Below are positions 8,295 to 17,461 of a stretch of DNA of 61,953 nt, piece after piece; the stretch's first letter is position 1, and each line of letters starts with the position of its first letter. Both the position numbers and the translations under genes were made by a program. The stretch is from positions 1-61,953 of the forward strand of contig CASEGX010000045.1 in the NCBI GenBank assembly GCA_949287505.1, in the 5' to 3' direction. The notes under the pieces were generated by a model. The model saw nothing but the letters and a program-made list of their open reading frames with translations. It did no database searches and was not told where the DNA came from. The stretch comes from an uncultured Spirochaetales bacterium. GTDB taxonomy: Bacteria > Spirochaetota > Spirochaetia > Sphaerochaetales > Sphaerochaetaceae.

Positions 8295-8888
8295 TTACCT
8301 TGAGTAGTACTCAACAACGAGCTGGTCGTTGACCTGAATAGGAACTTCGTTTCTCTCTGGGAGTCTTGTGAGCTTTCCGGAGAACTCTTCTGTATTCTTC
8401 TCGAAGTAAGGAAGATTGAAAGCCGGATGTCCAAGGAAGCACTCCTTGAAGAGCTCATTGTTTCTTGACTTCTCCTTAAGGGAGATGACGTCACCTACAT
8501 TAATCTGGTAGGAAGGGATATCAACCTTCTTTCCATTTACGAGGATGTGTCCGTGGGAAACAAGCTGGCGAGCAAGTCTGATTGAGTTGCCGAAACCAAT
8601 GCGGTAAACAGCATTGTCAAGTCTTCTCTCAAGAGAGATGACGAGAGCGTCGCCGGTGTTCATGCTGGACTTGAGAGCCTTCTCGAAGTATCTGTGAAGC
8701 TGCTTCTCGAGAATTCCGTAGTAAGCCTTGAGCTTCTGCTTCTCTGTAAGCTGCCTGCTGTAATCGGTCGGCTTCTTCCTCTTTGCGAAAGCAGGGGAGT
8801 TTGCCCTGTCCATTGCCTTGGGGTGTCCACATACATTAACCCCGAGTCTTCTGCACTGCTTGAATCTAGGACCTGTGTATCTTGCCAT
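8295..8888 (-). CDS. rpsD: 30S ribosomal protein S4
   Basis: A 197-residue S4 with the N-terminal [16 protein letters not shown] and the central S4 RNA-binding domain ([30 protein letters not shown]). Only two of the four zinc-ribbon cysteines are present (C12, C20), so it is a zinc-independent or partly degenerate form. It nucleates 30S assembly. CTGGAGGG lies just upstream of ATG. The gene stands alone rather than in the alpha operon, which is common in spirochaetes as far as I know. Confidence 0.97.
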   Translation of the reverse strand: MARYTGPRFKQCRRLGVNVCGHPKAMDRANSPAFAKRKKPTDYSRQLTEKQKLKAYYGILEKQLHRYFEKALKSSMNTGDALVISLERRLDNAVYRIGFGNSIRLARQLVSHGHILVNGKKVDIPSYQINVGDVISLKEKSRNNELFKECFLGHPAFNLPYFEKNTEEFSGKLTRLPERNEVPIQVNDQLVVEYYSR

Positions 8889-8946
8889 AGATTTTACCCT
8901 CCAGTAAACAAGTGTCAGTTTTGCGCTGTGTCAGCACAGCAGCAAT

Positions 8947-8976
8947 AATCTACGGCAGAGAAGGGCTGAATGTCAA
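8947..8976 (-). promoter_or_regulatory. rpsD promoter
   Basis: On the minus strand TTGACA (8971-8976) is followed after 18 nt by TAGATT (8947-8952), giving a leader of about 50 nt that includes a GCTGTG/CACAGC hairpin around 8923-8941. The hairpin could take part in S4 autoregulation, but this is not shown. Confidence 0.55.
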
Positions 8977-9009
8977 TTATCATCGCAAAACTTTCAGCGT
9001 GATAATGAC

Positions 9010-9708
9010 TTAGTTCCAGGTAACCGAGAATTCAAGAGATTCGCTGAGAAGAAGGAAATCAATGATCGGAAAACTGAAAGCGGCAGTATTTTCTCCTGTC
9101 ACGCTGCATCCTGCAGCATCTGTTATAGTGCCTGGAACGGTAATGTTTACGCTGATGATTCCGTTCGTGATCGCTTCAGGTCCATCTTCGCCAAGGAGGA
9201 AATAAATCATATCAAGATAGTCTGTCTCGCTCATCCCCTGGTTGTATTCCGGGCCGTAAACCTCAAAATTCGGGTCTGCAAGGAACGGAACCGCACTCTT
9301 GAGCTCTGAATAGTTGTCTATATCAAGGTGGAATGACAGTGAATTGCTGCTGAGCGTGAAGAGCGTCTGATTCTCCGCTCCCATCTCTGAAAGCAGCGTG
9401 TCTATGTCGCTGAAGCTGAAAGAGACTGTATAGTTGTTGTCTCCCAGGCTTTCCCATTTTATGTCGCTTATTGCGCTTACACCATCAAGCTGGGAGGCAT
9501 AACCGCGGATGGCACTGTCCATCATCGATTCATCATTTTCAGGCAGGAATTCTCCGAAATCCTCAAGCACATCAATGAAGAACGGCTCGACATGAATATC
9601 TGTATAGCTGCTGCCCTGGCCTTCACCCTCAATGCTCAGTTCTTCCGTGACCTGGCAGCCTGCAAGGAAAAGGATCATGGCAACAAGAATCAGTAAATAT
9701 CTCTTCAT
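9010..9708 (-). CDS. Putative lipoprotein
   Basis: A 232-residue protein with a lipoprotein signal: hydrophobic LLILVAMILFLAGC with the lipobox LAGC, cysteine at residue 18. The mature part is acidic and has alternating hydrophobic strands (YTVSFSFSDIDTLL, ISVNITVPGTI) like beta-rich lipoproteins, and ends in a strand (LESLEFSVTWN-like tail, here SLEFSVTWN). I do not recognise a family with certainty; it is loosely similar in architecture to LppM-type lipoproteins. It is divergent from the next gene. Confidence 0.75.
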   Translation of the reverse strand: MKRYLLILVAMILFLAGCQVTEELSIEGEGQGSSYTDIHVEPFFIDVLEDFGEFLPENDESMMDSAIRGYASQLDGVSAISDIKWESLGDNNYTVSFSFSDIDTLLSEMGAENQTLFTLSSNSLSFHLDIDNYSELKSAVPFLADPNFEVYGPEYNQGMSETDYLDMIYFLLGEDGPEAITNGIISVNITVPGTITDAAGCSVTGENTAAFSFPIIDFLLLSESLEFSVTWN

Positions 9709-9762
9709 ACCCTGAAGAATACGTCATTATCCCTCATGAGACAATCGTGGAAAAATAAGTAG

Positions 9763-9790
9763 TGGACATTGTGGCATTCTGCATGATAAT
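9763..9790 (+). promoter_or_regulatory. Promoter of the Fn3-like protein/topA unit
   Basis: TGGACA (9763-9768) and GATAAT (9785-9790) are separated by 16 nt, each matching the sigma-70 consensus at five of six positions. Confidence 0.55.
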
Positions 9791-9811
9791 TATCCATGCT
9801 AGGTGAGTTAA

Positions 9812-10630
9812 ATGACAAAAAAGATATTAACTGTCTGTTTTCTATTGCTTCTTATGATTCCTGTCATGGCAGGAAAACTATCACTGGAGACTCAGGCGCT
9901 GCCGTCGTCGGTGTCCCTTTCCTGGAATGATACAGATGGTGCGGTCTATTATGATATATATAGTGGAGCAGATTTCATTGTCCGCCTTGATAGTGCTGTC
10001 CACGAATATTCTGTTGAGAATCTTCTCTCTGACACATCATATAATTTCTCAATTGCAGCCAGAACCGAGGATAACAATACCCTTGATGCCGCTTTTGCAA
10101 CGGTGAAGACCACAAGCTGGGATGGCATATACGAGTGGGTGAATGAGACGGATAATGATAATCATGGCAAGGTGAAGTCGCTTCGTCTTCGTGTGGAGAC
10201 AGCTGTTTCAGAGAAGGTCGGGCAGTATCATAATATTTATATGTGCATGGATGACGGAAGCGAGATGAAGATCTTCCCTCTATATGATTTCTCGGATCCT
10301 GCGGCAGGTGAGTGGGTTGATTTCGATGATGAGGGAAAGGCCGGTACTTCATATCGTATCAATGCAAGCCGTTTCAATACCTCTCCTTTCAATCCCCAGA
10401 AATGGAGACTTGATAAAGTTGTGATTGACTATGATTCAAGTTACGCTTACATTCAGACAAGCGCTTTAGGGTTTGTGGTCGATACTGTATCGTCCTGCAG
10501 ATTCTATATTGATAACGGCGCAATGAAGATGTCCTTCGGCACTGAAGGGAGCGGGATAGCGGATGCTGTGCTTTTCAAGAATCCGAATCCTGAGGAGGGG
10601 GATGCCTTCATTCTTACGCGTATAGAATAG
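9812..10630 (+). CDS. Secreted fibronectin type III-like protein
   Basis: A 272-residue protein with a cleavable signal sequence (KILTVCFLLLLMIPVMAG). Residues about 25-95 look like a fibronectin type III domain: SVSLSWNDTDGAVYYDIYSG, then YSVENLLSDTSYNFSIAAR. The rest (about 100-272) is beta-rich with many aspartates and no recognised domain. Fn3 modules mediate protein or glycan contacts, so an envelope or extracellular role is likely. The gene lies 10 nt before topA; co-transcription is likely but no functional link is evident. Confidence 0.75.
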   Translation: MTKKILTVCFLLLLMIPVMAGKLSLETQALPSSVSLSWNDTDGAVYYDIYSGADFIVRLDSAVHEYSVENLLSDTSYNFSIAARTEDNNTLDAAFATVKTTSWDGIYEWVNETDNDNHGKVKSLRLRVETAVSEKVGQYHNIYMCMDDGSEMKIFPLYDFSDPAAGEWVDFDDEGKAGTSYRINASRFNTSPFNPQKWRLDKVVIDYDSSYAYIQTSALGFVVDTVSSCRFYIDNGAMKMSFGTEGSGIADAVLFKNPNPEEGDAFILTRIE

Positions 10631-10640
10631 GAGGTCCTGT

Positions 10641-13352
10641 TTGATAGCTGACCCTAGCAAAAAAACTCTCATAATAGTCGAGTCGCCTACAAAAGCGAGA
10701 ACTATATCGAGATTCCTTCCGCCATCATGCCACGTCATTGCATCCATGGGGCATATTGTAGATCTTGCTCCATCCCCTACAACGGGAAAATATGGAGTCG
10801 ATGTGGATCATGACTATGCACTTGAATATGTCATTGATGATAAGAAGAAGGACCTCATAAAGGAGATGAAAGCTCTGCTCAAGGACTCTGAGCAGCTTGT
10901 CCTTGCAACTGATGAAGACCGTGAGGGTGAATCGATTTCATGGCATCTGCTGAATGTGCTTAAGCCTAAATGTCCTGTTTACAGGATGGTTTTCCATGAG
11001 ATAACCAAAAGCGCGATTCTCAATGCATTTTCCTCCTGCCGTGAGCTTGATATGAATCTCGTGCATGCTCAGGAGGCGAGAAGGGCTGTTGACAGGCTTC
11101 AGGGCTATGGCATTTCCCCGATTCTCTCGAGAAAGCTCGCAGGAAGATACTCTGCAGGCCGTGTGCAGTCCCCCGGCCTGAAGCTCGTTGTTGAAAGAGA
11201 GAAGGAGAGAAGGGCCTTCCATGAGTCCGATTATTATTCAGTGGAAGCTGTCATGTCATCTTCCGGAGTATCCTTTGAAGCTCATCTGAAAGCTGTCGGC
11301 AATGATAATGTCGCTGTGTCCCAGTCCTTTGATTCCGAAACCGGTGCCATCAAGAAGGATGTGATTGTTCTTGATGAGGAAAAGGCCAGAGCGATTGCTG
11401 AGAGCGTGAAGGGAAGGGAAGCCACGGTGTTCAGTGTGACAAACCAGGAGAAGATCCAGAAACCTGCGATTCCTTTCACCACATCAACGCTGCAGCAGGA
11501 TGCTGCCAGAAAAATGCGTAAGAGCGTCAAGGAAGTGATGTCACTGGCTCAGCAGCTCTATGAGAAGGGTTTCATTACTTACATGCGTACTGATTCTCCG
11601 ACACTTTCAACAGAGTGCATCAATGCTGCAAGAGCACAGGTTGAGGAGATCTTCGGCTCTGAATTCCTCTCATCAAAGCCCAGGAACTATAAGGCATCAT
11701 CGGAGATGGCTCAGGAGGCGCACGAGGCCATCAGGCCGGCAGGAGATCATTTCAGAAAACCCTCGGAGACAGGGCTCTCCGGTGATTCTCTGAAACTGTA
11801 TACGATCATCTGGAAAAGAACTCTTGCCACGCAGATGAAGGAAGCTGAGAAGAGCACGACAACGGCAATTCTCACAATCGACGACTATACATTCTCCGCA
11901 TCGGGAACAACCATACGTTTCCCGGGATTCCTCAAGCTCTATGAGGTGTCGACAGACGAGGAATCAAAGGAGAATGAAGAAGGTGTTCTTCCTCTGCTTT
12001 CCGGTGGAGAGAAGGTGAGTATCCAGAGCGCGGAGGGAAATGCCCACACGACAAAACCGCCTGCACGGTATACAGAAGCAAGCCTTGTGCAGAAGCTTGA
12101 GAGCGAGGGAATCGGAAGACCCTCGACCTATGCGGCCATCATATCTACGCTTATTGAGAGAAAATATGTCTTCAGACAAGGGGGGCAGCTTGTTCCTACC
12201 TTCACGGGCTTCTTCGTGGACTCCTTCCTTGAGATGACATTCCCCGGCTACATTGACGCGGCTTTCACATCAAGTATGGAGGAAGGCCTGGACAAGATTG
12301 CCGGTGGCAGTGAGAGTAAGACGGATTACCTCAATTCATTCTGGAAAGGGCGCGATGGATTCTCCGGACTTGATTCGGATCTGCAGAAGGTTGCCTCAAC
12401 TGTCCGTAAATCAGATGTCTCCAGCCTTGATATCCCCGGACTGTCATATAGATTCGACATTGATGGTACCCCAGTAAGCTACTCGATAAGAATAAGCAAG
12501 TTCGGTCCATATATCGCATCTGATTATTTTGATAAGGAAGCTGGAAAGAACAGGATGGCATCGATTGACCAGACACGTTATTTTCCCGGCACGTTCAGTG
12601 ACAGTGACGCAAAGTCGATACTCTTTCCGGAATCCTCTGCTGTCGCGATTTCAGATGGTGTCGTGATCTCTGATGGCCGCTTCGGAAAGTATCTGAAGAC
12701 TGCCGATGGCCGCAATGTCATGATTCCCCGTCCTTTCAAGAACAGCATAACTCCGGAGCTTGCATCGCTTATTGTCTCACTTCCGAAGACAATCGGTCAG
12801 GACGGGAATGGCAGTGACATAGTTCTCTGTGCAGGTCCTTACGGTTTCTACGCCAGATGCAATGATAAGAACATCTCTGTTTCCGATCCTTTCAATCCGG
12901 ATGTTGATTCAATAAGGAAGGAAGCGGAAGGAGGGGGCAAAGGCAAGGACAGCCTCTGTGATTTCGGGGAGTGGGAAGGCAAGAGCCTCCGTATTCTCAG
13001 CGGTCGCTATGGAGCCTACATAAAATGGGGCGAGAAGAATTTTGCGATTCCGAAAGCAGAGCAGAAGAATGCCGCAGCTCTATCTGAAGAGCGTGTTCAT
13101 GAGATTGTGGCGGCAGAGCCGGGAAAGAGCAACGCGGTAAAGGAATTTGGCGAGTATCAGGGGAAGGCTCTGCAGATTCTCAGCGGAAAGTACGGTTATT
13201 ACATCAAGTGGGGTGATAAGAACTGTGCAATACCGAAAGATGAGAGGGAGAATGCCCTTTCAATGACAGAGGAGAGGGCAAGGGAGATTGCGTCTTGTGC
13301 ACCTGAAAAGAGTGCACGGGCTGGAAAGCGTACTTTCAGAAGCAAGAAATAA
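10641..13352 (+). CDS. topA: DNA topoisomerase I
   Basis: A 903-residue type IA topoisomerase that relaxes negative supercoils. The Toprim domain begins IVESPTKARTI and contains ATDEDREGESI (the DxDxxG metal site). The active-site tyrosine is Y314 in FITYMRTDSP. The C-terminus has two clear copies of the topoisomerase C-terminal repeat (EWEGKSLRILSGRYGAYIKWG and the matching EYQGKALQILSGKYGYYIKWG, of which only parts are quoted: RILSGRYGAYIKWG, QILSGKYGYYIKWG) and a basic tail, with no four-cysteine zinc finger. It starts at TTG preceded by GGAGGTCC. Confidence 0.97.
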   Translation: MIADPSKKTLIIVESPTKARTISRFLPPSCHVIASMGHIVDLAPSPTTGKYGVDVDHDYALEYVIDDKKKDLIKEMKALLKDSEQLVLATDEDREGESISWHLLNVLKPKCPVYRMVFHEITKSAILNAFSSCRELDMNLVHAQEARRAVDRLQGYGISPILSRKLAGRYSAGRVQSPGLKLVVEREKERRAFHESDYYSVEAVMSSSGVSFEAHLKAVGNDNVAVSQSFDSETGAIKKDVIVLDEEKARAIAESVKGREATVFSVTNQEKIQKPAIPFTTSTLQQDAARKMRKSVKEVMSLAQQLYEKGFITYMRTDSPTLSTECINAARAQVEEIFGSEFLSSKPRNYKASSEMAQEAHEAIRPAGDHFRKPSETGLSGDSLKLYTIIWKRTLATQMKEAEKSTTTAILTIDDYTFSASGTTIRFPGFLKLYEVSTDEESKENEEGVLPLLSGGEKVSIQSAEGNAHTTKPPARYTEASLVQKLESEGIGRPSTYAAIISTLIERKYVFRQGGQLVPTFTGFFVDSFLEMTFPGYIDAAFTSSMEEGLDKIAGGSESKTDYLNSFWKGRDGFSGLDSDLQKVASTVRKSDVSSLDIPGLSYRFDIDGTPVSYSIRISKFGPYIASDYFDKEAGKNRMASIDQTRYFPGTFSDSDAKSILFPESSAVAISDGVVISDGRFGKYLKTADGRNVMIPRPFKNSITPELASLIVSLPKTIGQDGNGSDIVLCAGPYGFYARCNDKNISVSDPFNPDVDSIRKEAEGGGKGKDSLCDFGEWEGKSLRILSGRYGAYIKWGEKNFAIPKAEQKNAAALSEERVHEIVAAEPGKSNAVKEFGEYQGKALQILSGKYGYYIKWGDKNCAIPKDERENALSMTEERAREIASCAPEKSARAGKRTFRSKK

Positions 13353-13360
13353 GAAAATCC

Positions 13361-13401
13361 GTGCTATGGGCTGCGATATTTTCTCCCATAGCACTTTTTT
13401 T
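13361..13401 (+). terminator. Rho-independent terminator of topA
   Basis: Perfect 10-bp stem GTGCTATGGG/CCCATAGCAC with a 14-nt loop, followed by seven T. Confidence 0.92.
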
Positions 13402-13418
13402 CATGATATTTTTTCACT

Positions 13419-13952
13419 ATGAGTGGAATTTGCATTACATATGCAACCGTATACGGTTCTGCAAAGGAATACGCAGAGGAGCTTGCAAGGCGTCTTGGTC
13501 TGATTGCCGCTGATGTATCCTCTGCAGATCTTTCCGGATCTGAAGCGGTTGTGCATTTCGGCAGTCTGTATGCCGGTTCGATGCTAGGACTTAAGACGGC
13601 TGTCAGAAAGATGCCTGAGAATGCTCTTCTCCTTGCTGTGTCGGTGGGACTTGCTGACCCGAACGCAAATAACAACAAAGAGAAAATCTGCCGTGATATT
13701 AATAAGGCGGTTCCTGAAAGCAGGCGAAGGAATGCAACGTTCTTCCATCTCAGAGGACGGATGGATTATTCCCTTCTTTCTCCACGCCACAGAGCGATGA
13801 TGTGGATGCTGTGCAAGTGGATAAATAAAAAGGATACAAGAAGCGATGAGGATCAGGCCATTCTGGACACCTATGGGACATGCATAGACTTCATGGACAT
13901 CTCTTCGGTAGGGGAAATCGAGGAGTATATACGAAAAAACCTCACCTTTTGA
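13419..13952 (+). CDS. Flavodoxin-domain protein
   Basis: A 177-residue protein whose N-terminus ITYATVYGSAKEYAEELARRL is the phosphate-binding loop of flavodoxins (quoted in part: ATVYGSAKEYA), followed by VHFGSLYAGSMLG. The domain arrangement is like the flavodoxin-type HemG/YdhW group of cytosolic electron carriers or protoporphyrinogen oxidases; the exact redox partner is unknown. The start follows the topA terminator by only 17 nt and has no Shine-Dalgarno sequence; a TGATATTTT tract lies just before it. The last codons and stop overlap the terminator of the opposite-strand tRNA gene. Confidence 0.82.
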   Translation: MSGICITYATVYGSAKEYAEELARRLGLIAADVSSADLSGSEAVVHFGSLYAGSMLGLKTAVRKMPENALLLAVSVGLADPNANNNKEKICRDINKAVPESRRRNATFFHLRGRMDYSLLSPRHRAMMWMLCKWINKKDTRSDEDQAILDTYGTCIDFMDISSVGEIEEYIRKNLTF

Positions 13953-13959
13953 GGTGAGG
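13934..13959 (-). terminator. Terminator of tRNA-Arg, embedded in the flavodoxin 3' end
   Basis: On the minus strand CCTCACC/GGTGAGG form a 7-bp stem with a 6-nt loop, followed by six T (complement of 13934-13939). It lies only 3 nt beyond the tRNA 3' end, and the loop holds the flavodoxin stop codon of the other strand. Confidence 0.88.
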
Positions 13960-13962
13960 CAC

Positions 13963-14036
13963 TGATCCTGAGCAGATTCGAACTGCTGACCTTCCGCTTA
14001 GGAGGCGGACGCTCTATCCAGCTGAGCTACAGGATC
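13963..14036 (-). tRNA. tRNA-Arg (anticodon CCU)
   Basis: A 74-nt cloverleaf on the minus strand. The acceptor stem is GATCCTG/CAGGATC with discriminator A. The D arm contains AGCTCAGCTGGATAGAGC, the anticodon loop CTCCTAA gives CCU (arginine codon AGG), and the T arm has GTTCGAATC. CCA is not encoded. Confidence 0.96.
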
Positions 14037-14250
14037 ACACTGAAAATCAGCTGAATGACAAAATATCGTTTTTCCGCATTCTTTGCAAGTCCTGCATCTT
14101 GCATGTAGCTGCAATCGGGATCAGTTTTATGCAGTGCTTGTATGATATTCCATCGCCTTGGCAATGGATTCATATTCTTCATCTATCTTCTTCTATAGCA
14201 GAAAAAAGGAAAAAACAAAAATTTCATCTCAAGCTAACGGTGTTTGAGTA
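14037..14250. other. Gene-free spacer upstream of the liv operon
   Basis: No convincing coding frame, tRNA or riboswitch is seen in this 214-nt stretch. It contains an A-rich run (about 14200-14221) and GCATGTAGCTGC-like short dyads, and probably serves as regulatory and tRNA-upstream DNA. Confidence 0.5.
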
Positions 14251-14279
14251 TTGTATGATTATGCAATTTGCTGTATAAG
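14251..14279 (+). promoter_or_regulatory. liv operon promoter
   Basis: TTGTAT (14251-14256) and TATAAG (14274-14279) are 17 nt apart. ATTG...CAAT arms (about 14250-14267) overlap the -35/spacer and may be a regulator site. The leader is about 35 nt and ends with GGAGGT before livJ. Confidence 0.6.
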
Positions 14280-14319
14280 GTATGTAAACTTTTTCCTTGT
14301 TCACATCAGGAGGTGTAAT

Positions 14320-15507
14320 ATGAGAAAAGCTATAGCTCTTTTACTTGTTGCTTTTGTCTGCCTTGCAGGCGTAGCAGCTGGCGGCTCGAGTGAGGGAAGC
14401 TCGGGTGACACATACAAAATCGGTTTCATCGGACCACTTACCGGAGATAATGCAAACTATGGAATCAGATGCTCCAATGCAGCACGCCTTGCTGTAGATG
14501 AGATTAATGCAGCCGGTGGTGTTGATGGCAAGATGCTTGAGCTCATTGCAGAGGATAGCGAAGGTACTGTAGACAAGGCTCTCGCAGCATACGAGAAGCT
14601 TGCTTACATGGATGAAGTCTGTGCTATCATCGGACCTGTATTCACATCTCCGGCACTTGCTGTTGCTCAGCGCTGTCAGGAAGATGGAATCGTCATGATT
14701 TCCCCGTCCGCAACCCATAAGGATGTGACAGCACAGCCTGCAACAAATCCTGATGGACTCAATTATGTATTCAGAACAGTTCCTTCCGACGCTCTCCAGT
14801 CAGAGGTCGCAGGACATTATTTTTATGAGGTTCTCGGATACAGGAAGCTTGCATCTCTTTATGCTATGAATGATTACAGCCAGGGGCTTGCTCTTGGTAT
14901 GAAGGAGACATTCGAATCCCTCGGAGGAGAGGTTGTGGCAGAAGAGACATGTATGGTAGGCGACAAGGATTTCAGAACCCAGCTCACACAGATCAAGGCT
15001 GCAGATCCAGAGGCTATCTACATTCCTAACTACACAGTGGAGGACGCTCAGATTCTTGAGCAGGCTGCACAGCTTGGTGTGAATGTCAGATTCCTTTCCA
15101 GCGATGGTTTCTCCGATCCTGAGATCTATAACCTCGCACCGGATTTCACTGATGGCGTAATCTATGTCGGACCTGCACAGGCTGAGGCATCTTCTGTTCT
15201 TACAGATTTCCAGGCTGCATACTCAGCTGCATACAACGGCGATGCTCCGGACTCTTTCGCAACAAACAGCTACGATGCTACATACATCATCGCAGCAGCT
15301 CTTGACAGGGCAGGCTCTGCAGATACCAAGCTCATCCGTGATGAAGTTGCAGCAACAAAGGATTTCCAGGGCGCTAACGGAGTCATGAATTTCGCAGCAA
15401 ACGGCGACCTCGTTGCAAGCCAGGGAGTATACGAAGTCGATGGCATCACTCCTGTATATATCGGCTCATTCCAGGTTGTTGATGGCCATATCGTACAGGT
15501 TGACTGA
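14320..15507 (+). CDS. livJ: Branched-chain amino-acid ABC importer, substrate-binding protein
   Basis: A 395-residue periplasmic-binding protein of the LivJ/LivK family: YKIGFIGPLTGDNANYG, AARLAVDEINAAGGVDGK, and later AIIGPVFTSPALAVA. The signal sequence ends VAAGGSSEG, with no lipobox cysteine, so a soluble periplasmic protein is expected. GGAGGTGTAAT precedes the ATG at 14320. It heads a complete five-gene importer; a stem-loop at 15530-15557 between it and the permeases may favour binding-protein expression. The preferred ligand (Leu/Ile/Val or another amide/amino acid) cannot be decided from sequence. Confidence 0.92.
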   Translation: MRKAIALLLVAFVCLAGVAAGGSSEGSSGDTYKIGFIGPLTGDNANYGIRCSNAARLAVDEINAAGGVDGKMLELIAEDSEGTVDKALAAYEKLAYMDEVCAIIGPVFTSPALAVAQRCQEDGIVMISPSATHKDVTAQPATNPDGLNYVFRTVPSDALQSEVAGHYFYEVLGYRKLASLYAMNDYSQGLALGMKETFESLGGEVVAEETCMVGDKDFRTQLTQIKAADPEAIYIPNYTVEDAQILEQAAQLGVNVRFLSSDGFSDPEIYNLAPDFTDGVIYVGPAQAEASSVLTDFQAAYSAAYNGDAPDSFATNSYDATYIIAAALDRAGSADTKLIRDEVAATKDFQGANGVMNFAANGDLVASQGVYEVDGITPVYIGSFQVVDGHIVQVD

Positions 15508-15529
15508 TTCAGCAGAATAAAGGACAGTA

Positions 15530-15557
15530 CTGTCGGAAGGCTTACGCTTTCCGGCAG
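15530..15557 (+). promoter_or_regulatory. Intercistronic stem-loop after livJ
   Basis: Arms CTGTCGGAAGG (15530-15540) and CTTTCCGGCAG (15547-15557) can form 11 pairs including two G-U, with a 6-nt loop, followed by TTTGCTGTTT. It may act as partial terminator or RNase barrier between the binding protein and the permease genes. Confidence 0.65.
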
Positions 15558-15588
15558 TTTGCTGTTTAAGCAATTCCGGGAGAAGGAA

Positions 15589-16515
15589 GTGGGTACAATA
15601 ACACTTTACATGCAGTACATCGTGAACGGTCTGACGCTGGGAGCAATCTATTCTCTTATAGCTCTTGGCTATACGATGGTGTACGGCATTCTCAAGTTCA
15701 TCAACTTCGCTCATGGCGATATCCTCATGGTGGGAGCTTTCATCGGTCTCATCATCTATAATGCACTTACTGGAGGCGAGTCAGCAGACCCCGGTGCATG
15801 GACAATCATCGCATTTTTCATTTCCATGATTGCAAGCATGGGTTTCTGTGCAGTTCTTGGCATGGCTATTGAAAGGATTGCATACAAACCGCTGAGAAAT
15901 GCGAATAGGCTTGCGCCTCTCCTTTCTGCTATAGGCGTCTCATTCATTCTCTCTAACGGTGCAGCCTGGATCTTCGGAACCCAGTCACGCCGTTTCCCGT
16001 ATCCATTTGAGAATGAGCCTATACATATCGGGTCAATAACAATCACGCCTCATCAGATTGTCATAGTCGTGGTATCTGTTGTGATGATGATTCTCCTCAC
16101 ATCATTTGTAAGCAAGACAAGGATGGGAAAGGCAATGAGGGCCGCTTCCCTGGACCAGTCCACGAGCATGCTTATGGGCATCAACGTAAACAGGGTCATC
16201 TCGCTTACATTCGCAATCGGCAGCGCACTTGCCGCAGTAGGCGGTATCCTGGCGGCTTTTGACTTCCGTGTATATCCCTCAATGGGAACAATGACAGGTC
16301 TCAAAGCCTTTGTCGCTGCAGTCATCGGTGGAATCGGAAATATTCAGGGGGCAATGATCGGCGGTATACTTCTTGGAATACTTGAAGCTGTCGGTGCTCC
16401 TTTGCTTCATATCCCGAACGGCATGAGGGATACAGTTGCTTTTGCCGTTCTCATTCTGGTCCTTCTGGTCAAGCCGGATGGAATACTCGGAAAGAACGAG
16501 AGGGAAAAGGTCTGA
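15589..16515 (+). CDS. livH: Branched-chain amino-acid ABC importer, permease
   Basis: About 308 residues of a LivH-type membrane protein: NGLTLGAIYSLIALGYTMVYG (quoted to 20 at most: GLTLGAIYSLIALGYTMVYG) at the N-terminus, several further helices, and KAFVAAVIGGIGNIQGAMIGG near the C-terminus (the permease signature AVIGGIGN). I prefer the GTG at 15589, which has GGGAG 6 nt upstream and gives the usual LivH N-terminal length; TTG 15559 and ATG 15610 are alternatives. The stop is followed 1 nt later by livM. Confidence 0.92.
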   Translation: MGTITLYMQYIVNGLTLGAIYSLIALGYTMVYGILKFINFAHGDILMVGAFIGLIIYNALTGGESADPGAWTIIAFFISMIASMGFCAVLGMAIERIAYKPLRNANRLAPLLSAIGVSFILSNGAAWIFGTQSRRFPYPFENEPIHIGSITITPHQIVIVVVSVVMMILLTSFVSKTRMGKAMRAASLDQSTSMLMGINVNRVISLTFAIGSALAAVGGILAAFDFRVYPSMGTMTGLKAFVAAVIGGIGNIQGAMIGGILLGILEAVGAPLLHIPNGMRDTVAFAVLILVLLVKPDGILGKNEREKV

Positions 16516-16516
16516 T

Positions 16517-17461
16517 ATGCTTAATTTCTTCCAGCTCATCCTCATATACGCAGGTATTTATGCCATCATGGCAATCGGTCAGAACTGTATCACAGGCTAT
16601 ACGGGAATGCTTTCCCTCTGCCATGCCGGATTCTTCTGCATCGGCAGCTATGCGACAGCAATCATGTGCAAGACATTCGGCCTGTCATTCTGGCTTTCAC
16701 TTCCTGTCGCTGCAGTTGCAACAGGTCTTGTCGGTCTTGTAATCGGTATACCTACACTCCGCCTCAAGGGTGATTACCTCTGTATTGCCACCCTTGGACT
16801 TGGCGAGATAATCAGGAATGTCGCCACAAACCTCAATCCTGTAGGCTACAACAGCATTCCGCGTGCAACTCTTTTCGGTTATCAGTTTGCTTCCCGCAAC
16901 AAGCTGGCTTTCATCCTTCTTATCTGGGCTTTCGTCCTGATCTTCTACATTCTTTTCCAGCAGCTTGCACACAGCAGGCTTGGACGTGCAATGATTGCCG
17001 TCAGAGAGGATGAGGTTGCTGCACAGTCCAACGGCATAAACGTGACGAAGTATAAAATCAGCTCATTCGTGCTGGGCGCGGCTGTCGGTGGAATTGCAGG
17101 ATGTTTTCAGACTGCCTACACGCTTACAGTTCAGCCGGGCTCATATACATTCATGGTATCCGTCATGGTTCTCTGTACGGTCGTACTTGGAGGTATGGGA
17201 AACGCAAAGGCTGTAATTCTTGGAGCATTCATCATCCAGTTCATCTCATACCTGCCACAGCTCACAGGTCTTACCAATGTGATTCCGGCCCAGGCCAAGC
17301 AGATTATCTATGGCCTTCTGCTTGTCGTGATGATGCTCTGCCGCCCGCAGGGAATACTCGGCCGCGACAAGTTCCGCTATGGAGATCCTCGTACAAGGAG
17401 TGAGAAGCTTCGCGATTTCTTCTCCAGAGGAAAGAAGAAAGAGATCGGAGGTAAGGCATGA
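16517..17461 (+). CDS. livM: Branched-chain amino-acid ABC importer, permease
   Basis: A 314-residue LivM-type permease: IYAIMAIGQNCITGYTGMLS, then VRLKGDYLCIATLGLGEIIR-type helix (RLKGDYLCIATLGLGEI), the coupling segment MIAVREDEVAAQSNGINV, and VLGGMGNAKAVILG. It pairs with LivH to form the membrane channel. The ATG at 16517 is 1 nt after the livH stop; an upstream frame extension is not membrane-like and was discarded. It overlaps livG by 4 nt. Confidence 0.93.
   Translation: MLNFFQLILIYAGIYAIMAIGQNCITGYTGMLSLCHAGFFCIGSYATAIMCKTFGLSFWLSLPVAAVATGLVGLVIGIPTLRLKGDYLCIATLGLGEIIRNVATNLNPVGYNSIPRATLFGYQFASRNKLAFILLIWAFVLIFYILFQQLAHSRLGRAMIAVREDEVAAQSNGINVTKYKISSFVLGAAVGGIAGCFQTAYTLTVQPGSYTFMVSVMVLCTVVLGGMGNAKAVILGAFIIQFISYLPQLTGLTNVIPAQAKQIIYGLLLVVMMLCRPQGILGRDKFRYGDPRTRSEKLRDFFSRGKKKEIGGKA

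Noticed and set aside
14037..14319. Possible riboswitch or T-box before livJ
   Set aside because: No conserved specifier, antiterminator or aptamer elements were seen; a simple promoter 17-nt-spaced just before a short leader explains the region.
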